Under the pieces are notes generated by a model. It was not told the DNA's origin. It was given only the letters and a program-made list of their open reading frames with translations, and did no database searches. A program made the translations under genes and the position numbers. Shown piece by piece: positions 57,751 through 64,000 of a DNA stretch of 64,000 nt. Position 1 is the stretch's first letter. Every line of letters begins with the position of its first letter. The stretch is from assembly GCF_030272615.1 (NCBI RefSeq), contig NC_081412.1:342295870-342359869 (forward strand), given 5' to 3'. Source of the DNA: Cryptomeria japonica (Eukaryota; Streptophyta; Pinopsida; Cupressales; Cupressaceae).

Positions 57751-59344
57751 TGATAAACAAATAGTACCAAACTGGTACTGAGAGGGGGGGGTGAATCAGT
57801 ACAAACACAAATACAGTCCAAAACTAGTTTGACAACAAATACTCCAAATGACTGGCAAACAGGGATACTGGTTGAAATAGAGTGCAACCGATAATACCTA
57901 GAACAACTAAAACAATCATAAACTGGTCACTCACTAAGCTTTCCTCTTAGCTCAATACTATAGTACCATTACACTCTCATGCATGAACAGGTAAACTATC
58001 ATCAGATCTTCATAACAGTTAGTTCAATATGTTTTATAGACAGGCATAAAACACAGAACCATCATATGCTCAACAGGTAATAACAAAGCATCACAAGATA
58101 AAAGCATTACACATGACACACATATTTTTCATGTGGAAACCCAACTGGGAAAAACCACGGTGGGGATGAATACCCACAAGCTGCTTTTTGAACTCTTTAG
58201 AAGTCCACTCTGTTAGGAGCCTTGTCTGGTTAAAGACATTACAATAGGTTATGCTAGGAATTGGTCCTATTAGGGATCACCCGGTTAAGGGATGGCTACA
58301 ATACCCGATTAAGGGTTAAACCCAGTTAGGGTTACCTTGTTAGAGGATTTCAAGAACTCAATAGCTAAAGGATCTCCAGAGCTCTATAGCTTCCCAGAAC
58401 TCATTAACTTCGAGTTACCCTGTTAAGGGATTTGAATCAAGCCGGTTAAGGCTACCCTGTTAAGGGATTTGTATCAAGCCCAGTTAAGGCTACCTTGTTA
58501 AGGGATTTCACAACTATTGAAGTGGTTAAAGATCAACAGGAATTACAATGATCTTGTAATAGCACTCAATGCTAATGCAGATCCGTTTTGGCTCCTTTTC
58601 ACCTTCTACACATTCACTTTGCAGGTATCTCTTCTCTCCTTTGGTCTGGCAAGAATCACGTATCACTTCCCTTGGATACACACTCACAACTTTTGCCAAC
58701 AACCTTAGAAAGAAACACAACATCGACCTTATAAGAAATAGATAGGTCAGTAGCAAAAACCCTAAACCCTAAACCTATTAGGTTAAGCAATTCAAGCGGT
58801 TCAATCCTAACCATTGAATCATACTACATTAAATGCAATAATCTTGAATCGATCTCAAGACATTCTCCATCATCCATTATCCACCGATTTCATGGTAGCT
58901 GATAACCCATCACGCATTATTATCGTTTGACAAACTTCGCACATTCCCGAGGTAGATAGGAATAGTCTTCTTCATGCAAGATCCTTCACGCGCACAGAGC
59001 TTACATGGCAACATGACCTGTTCTCTGTTATATTGTTAACTCATCACACAAAGATCACCGATTGAGTCACATAGGCTTAAGGTACTCCAACTAGAAATTC
59101 TGAAGTGGAAATTACCTACCAACCGGTAGTCACACAATGCTTCCATGTGTCAGTTCCCATAACTACACGCCGGTTCATCTTGAACAATTATGCCGCTTCG
59201 CTTTGGCATATATACCAGTTCATACATATGTCGGTTCTCTCTTCTCACCTATCACATGTGTCGGTTCACATCATGTCACATATTGACATCAATGACAACA
59301 TACAATATCATTATGTCTTCATACCGATTCACATAATGCCAACA
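57751..59344 (-). mobile_element. copia LTR F, minus strand, probably solo or truncated
   Basis: About 1.6 kb. The plus-strand left end is near TGATAAACAAATAGTACC with the G-run and GTGAATCAG block; the right end is ATAATGCCAACA at 59344. On the minus strand it starts TGTTGGCATTATGTG. No PBS on the left and no PPT on the right. It contains a repeated GTTAAGG(G)AT motif (58255-58510) including three ~35-bp units at 58415-58510. Confidence 0.65.
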
Positions 59345-59379
59345 GTATTATCTTTTAGGTGGCCAACCTAATTATTTAG

Positions 59380-60499
59380 TGTATACACCTAAAAATGGTC
59401 TGAAGATAATTAATTAAAATAAGCAATTATTTAATTAATCCCCCTTCCTAATTTAATTGAATTCATTAGCAAATTGATTAAATCCCTTTCATCTACTTAT
59501 TAATAAATCTAAGGATTTATTTAATAAGTTCATTTCAATAGTCCCCTTTGATTAATTAATCCAAATTAATTAATCCCTCCCCCATTTAATTCATTTCTTC
59601 TAATCCCATGATTAATTAAAACAAATCAATTTATTTTCCTATTATTTGAATTTTTAAATTCAAATTACCTGCATGCCTCCTAACTTCTAACCACCTAACC
59701 TAACCATCCCTTAACCTAACCCATTTCACCTAACCCTGTCCTATCTTTCACATCCTAACCTCCTTATCCTAACCTCATATGGTGTTGATATTCTCCCCTT
59801 GAGACACATGACACTTAGGCCACATGTCTCCTCTCTTGCACACTTGCCCTCTCATGAGAAAGGCTCCTTGACACTTGTCACCATAGAGATGACAAGTGTC
59901 CCTCCCTCCAACCTCTTCTCCAAACTCCTCCAATTTCACCCTTGATATCTTCAGACTCAATCTTGACCGTTGATTCCTACCATCACGCCTGGCCTTGGAA
60001 ATCCTATAAATATTCCACATTTTGGAGCACAAAGGATCCCATCTCATATAAATTTAAGCATTGTTACTATAGGAATATCCATTCTAGCATATCATTTGAG
60101 CATTATTATTATAGGCAATTATCTAGTTTAAATTGATCATTTTCTAGCATAATTGTTGAATCATGTAGCTTAATCAATCTATTTTCTAGCTTAATTGCAT
60201 CATCATAGCTTAATCATGCATATCATTAGCTTAATTAGACTCTTGGATCAATCTAGCATAGTCAATCTCATATAGCTTGCATATCATCATCATTTCAAAT
60301 CCTTCCTCTAGGTGTAGTCAAGTCATTAGGATTAATTATCCAGTTCTTAAAGAAAATCCATACTCGCATCTCTAAGGAGGTGATAGGTCACTTTGTCATG
60401 GTTTATCCTTCGTTCGATTTTAATTTGCTAACCATTCTTGTAATGATATATTGAGTGTTTGTGTTGCAGTTGCAGGTACCCTACTTCACACTCATGACA
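59380..60499 (+). mobile_element. element E 5' LTR
   Basis: 1,120 bp, starts TGTATACACCTAAAAATGG and ends CACTCATGACA. It contains AT-rich TTAATTAATT blocks in its first third and a TATA-like CCTATAAATATTCC at 60002-60016, a likely promoter. Confidence 0.85.
60002..60016 (+). promoter_or_regulatory. TATA box in the E LTR
   Basis: CCTATAAATATTCCAC, 480 bp before the LTR end, a typical place for the LTR promoter. Not tested. Confidence 0.5.
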
Positions 60500-60520
60500 T
60501 TTTGGCACCCACGGTGGGGC
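60500..60520 (+). other. PBS of element E
   Basis: TTTTGGCACCCACGGTGGGG directly after the LTR; TGGCACCCACGGTGGGG is a gypsy-type PBS. The tRNA is not identified. Confidence 0.7.
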
Positions 60521-62634
60521 CGAAAATCTCATTTTTGGCCTTTTTGCATCATCAAATTTTTAATCGCGTAGGTTTCTAGCCGAGCCTATTTCAGAATCTC
60601 ATACAAGAACCTTTACAGTACCATACGAATTTCGTTGTGCACTCGTACAGGTATGTGAGAATGCTCATATGAATTTTTGCTTCTGTGTTTTCAAAATAGA
60701 TTGCATTTTAGGGTTTTTATGCTTCAATTTGGCTATTACTAATGCTGACCCTGGTCTGTTTGTGAATTTGCTAGCAGCCTAACTGGTTTTTCCAGGACAA
60801 TTGTCAAAGATTACACTTGTCAAAGCTTAATTTCATCAAAACAACATGACTACTAACGTATCTGTTTTGTAGCTTGCCTAAGAGAACTCAACCAAACTTT
60901 ATGTCTCCTTTAAGTTTTCTAGGCACACTTATTTTGCTAATGGTAAATGAACATCTTGTTTTCTATGTCTGAGAAGTTGTCTAAAAGGTAGGAGAATATT
61001 CTCTTGTCCATTTGGACAATCAGAAATCCCGACCCTTGAAGTGCTTCTATGTTTGAGATTTGATTACCTTTAGTGGGCCTGTCATAGTGGCAAAAAGTAA
61101 TCACCCTGTGAGAACGACCCAAGTGAGTACAGGTAGACCTAAGCTTTCTGACTCACTCTAATAAATAGGCCTCTCAGGATTAAAGTCTCAGAGGATGGGA
61201 TTATTTGAGTTTTCTCTTTTGAGATCTCTCATATTGTACATTTAGTAGGGCTTTGCAATCTCATTCAAGCTTGCATGACTACTTCTTGTTCTGGTACCTT
61301 GTTGGGCTATAGGCCTCAATCGCGCTTGCGCGACTACAAGGGGTAATTTCAAATGAAAACCCTTACTACGAACCCTAAGATAGAAGCTATCTGATTCACC
61401 TTCTAAAGGGGGATAATCTTTATGCAAGAGAGATAGTAACTCTCCCGAGACACTTGCCATATCGTGCCCCCATTATCATTTGGAGTCGGATAATACGACA
61501 TTGAGAATCTATTGCATGAGACTCAGCGGTCGTATTTTGATTAGCTATTGGGTGTGTACCTAAGTTTGCAAGCAAATATTTTCTCTCTCAGCCAACTTCC
61601 TTAGGATTTAGCGTGTTGTGCTTGAGGTCATTTATCATATCACATGTTTGTTGTGTCTTCATCCCTGAAATAGAAAATCAGACATCTAAAAACTGGAAAA
61701 ATAGAATCAAAACATCAAACTTCATTGATCAAAAATTTGTCCAAATAAAAAAATCTGTCTCTTTTCTGTCCTCGCTCATACAAGCTTTCTAGTTTTTCAT
61801 ATGGGAAATCTAGTTTATCGTCAGGTTCGGTGAGAATTTTCGTACGAGTCAATTTAGCAAAAGCTTTTTTGTTATCTTTTGTCATCTAGTTCTGTGGTAA
61901 TTGTTGTATGAGTTTATGCCTTTATCATGCAAGATTTATAGTTTATCGTATGGGTATGTCTAAATTGTCATCTAGGATTGCCTAAATTGACGTACGAATT
62001 TCTATCTCTGTTAGTCCAGAGTTGACTTCTTGCATGTCTTTTTCAGACCTGTCATGTTTACTTGGTCAATTTACAGTGAGCATAAACACCTGATATCTGT
62101 CATTTTGTGCTTAGATTGTTTTCTTGGTTTTCTTGGTCAATTTATCTTCTGTCAAATTGGATTCTAGAACTAGACACCTCAAATATTTTCAAGTATTCAA
62201 CTTCAACAAGTTCAAGATCTAACATCTCAAAGTGCATTATCACCCTCTTTGATAAACTGATCACTCAAACATAGTTTCTCATCAGGATCTATCATTTTGT
62301 ATCATGAAACTACAACATTTGGTCAGGATAACCTTGTCCCACATCATAGGATATATTGTTCCTATTGGACTTAGTTTTATCAAAAGCACCATCATTGCAC
62401 TCCAAAACCGAAGATCGAAAACTTGCAAACTTTCAAATGCTTGAATTATCTTTTCATGTCATATCACTCTATCATATCTACGTTGATAGTTGGTCATTTA
62501 TTGAAACACCTCATAAACAATTGAATCCTTGCACAATATCCAACACACGTGTATGCCCATTTTAATGAGTGCAAAGATGGAAGATAACAAAAACAAAAAT
62601 TGAAAGATTCAAAATAACTGAAGATTATAGGAAC
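60521..62634 (+). other. element E long leader
   Basis: Noncoding, 2.1 kb. Short motifs with core CRTACGAATTT, TCGTACGAG or TCATATG recur near 60630-60670 and 61775-62000. No gene. Confidence 0.6.
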
Positions 62635-64000
62635 ATGGAATACGAAAATGAAATAAAAGAAGAAGGGGAAATAATAGAACAACATCTCAAAAAAAATCAA
62701 ACAAGATCCTAAATTCGATAAATTTATGGCAAAATTATTGGAGGGAGAAAAAGAAAAATACTTCCAATTAGCAAAATCTAGTGCTACACTCCCCCAAGAT
62801 TTTGATGTGAGAAAATTAGGACAAAAGAGAAGTGACCTTTTCCATGATAACGAATGACACGAGGATATTTTTGGTCACAAAAATGATGACACATCAATTC
62901 CTGATAACACAAGAACTAACGAGGAAACTTCCATTCCCAAAAAGGATGACGTAGAAATTCTCAACCATGTCAAATCTAAAGAGGACACAAGAAAGAGTTG
63001 GGATGATACAAGAAGAGATCAAGATCATACTAGAATGCAAAATCATGGTTATACAAGAACAAATCATGTTGATAATCCTATCACATCTCTGACACAACAA
63101 ATACAAACGTTGCAAACACAGATTCAAGATATGCAGAGAGGAACTATTAGAAGATACTTGCTTCAAGAAATTTGTCCTTACCTATTTGATAGAAATCTAA
63201 ACATGATACCATTTCCTATAGGTTATGAAACTCCTCGATACGATAAATATAATAGAAGCACTGATCCCCATGATCATATACAAGAATTTTGCACGATGAG
63301 TATGGAGTTTGCACATGAGGATACATACCTGATGAGATTATTTTCAAAGAGCTTAAGTGGACTAGCTATGGAATGGTTCTCAAAACTTCCACCTGGAATT
63401 AGATCATTCGCAGAATTGGTGGATAAGTTTGTTTCACAATACTCTTACAACATTCAACATGAGGTAACAATGCTCAACTTATGTAATACTAAACAAAAGA
63501 GTGGAGAACCTTTCATTACATTTCTACAGAGATGGAGATAGTTAGCTACATGATATCCTCAAACAGTGTCGGAATACGAGAAAATAGACATATCATCGAC
63601 AACCTAAATGGACAAATGAGCTATCATCTAAAAATGCAATGCCATCAAAATTTTGAAAAGATGATTGATAATGGTATCAAAATGGAAAAAGCTATGGTAA
63701 AGAAGGGTGAGTTGAAGCTATACAAAGGAGTTAATTCTCCTAACAACAATGTTAGCAACAATAAAAATGATAAGCCTAAATTTTGGAATAGAAATCAAAA
63801 TGTCGTCAATGATGGGATAGTGGATAACAACAACGTAAAACCAAAACAACCAGTTTTCAATTTATCCACTCACTCAGCAGTAGCTCAACAAAATAACAAT
63901 CACCAAAAATCAACTTTCAACAATTTCTTTCAAAGGAAATTTACAAACATTGGTGAACCACTTGGTTCAGCACTAAAGACACTTCGTGCAAACAAATTGA
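62635..64000 (+). pseudogene. element E gag (Retrotrans_gag), runs off the window
   Basis: ATG 62635 in frame 1 (EYENEIKEEGEIIEQHL), then a shift to frame 2 in the A-run near 62688-62696: QDPKFDKFMAKLLEGEKEKY, LPQDFDVRKL. There is a TGA at 62855, a helix (TSLTQQIQTLQTQIQDMQ), then the Retrotrans_gag core: FPIGYETPRYDKYNRSTDPH, DHIQEFC, MRLFSKSLSGLAMEWFSKLP and FAELVDKFVSQYSYNI. A stop at 63539 and a shift near 63580 follow, then LNGQMSYHLKM and a polar tail ending FTNIGEPLGSALKTLRANKL. Three breaks in 1.3 kb. Confidence 0.9.

Larger units (their letters stand above)
59380..64000 (+). mobile_element. element E, gypsy, plus strand, 5' part
   Basis: 5' LTR 59380-60499, PBS, a ~2.1-kb leader and gag; continues past the window end. 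Gag homology to B and the same LTR start type place it in the same broad gypsy lineage. Confidence 0.88.

Noticed and set aside
57260-57753. Two plus-strand ORFs of 64-66 codons
   Set aside because: They are T-rich hydrophobic reads of a copia LTR fragment, which starts at 57170.

Overview
This is repeat-dense nuclear DNA from a land plant with a large genome. Nested Ty1/copia and Ty3/gypsy retrotransposons, a LINE tail and a hAT relic fill almost all of it, and no intact host gene was found. Copia LTRs of about 0.9-1.6 kb with long G-runs, gypsy LTRs starting TGTAGACAC, and thorough decay suggest a gymnosperm such as a conifer. That is inference; no species is claimed.

Layout. 1-2062: the 3' end of a LINE and an AT-rich satellite. 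2364-3433: a solo gypsy LTR with target-site duplication (TSD) CTATC. 3434-4991: a minus-strand copia 5' LTR with its primer-binding site (PBS). 4992-8034: decayed DNA with a short PPR-like relic and a plus-strand copia RT fragment. 8035-11866: a gypsy-type LTR (Y) split by a 2.2-kb hAT relic. 11867-14012: noncoding interior of Y. 14013-57012: a nest of elements. 57013-59344: copia fragments and LTRs. 59380-64000: the 5' part of another gypsy element (E), with its gag running off the window.

The nest is the main result, and TSDs plus reading-frame continuity resolve it to four levels. Element Z (minus strand, LTRs 14013-14632 and 55916-57012) carries a long Pro/Ser-rich ORF and no visible pol. 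Element A (19095-53134, minus strand, TSD GGTAG) interrupts that ORF; the Z reading frame continues across the gap once A and one TSD are ignored. Within A's boundaries are a Tat-like gypsy pol with two RNase H segments, the 5' half of another gypsy element (B), a copia-LTR element C without pol (35989-42746, TSD GTTCC) that splits the integrase, and an antisense plant-mobile-domain (PMD) gene between pol and A's 3' LTR. The PMD gene is split by copia element D (23697-34464, plus strand, TSD AGATT), which is itself split by copia element G (29049-33102, minus strand, TSD AGTAG). The insertion order is therefore Z, then A, then D, then G, with C a separate insertion into A/B.

Most plausible undescribed items: (1) element C, copia LTRs around a coiled-coil plus CCHC gag-like ORF followed by a large non-pol ORF; (2) element Z, gypsy-type signals around a Pro/Ser-rich ORF; (3) the spliced antisense PMD gene of the Tat-like element; (4) long gypsy leaders in which each family carries clusters of its own short repeated motif. 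Almost every ORF has stops or frameshifts, so these are fossils.
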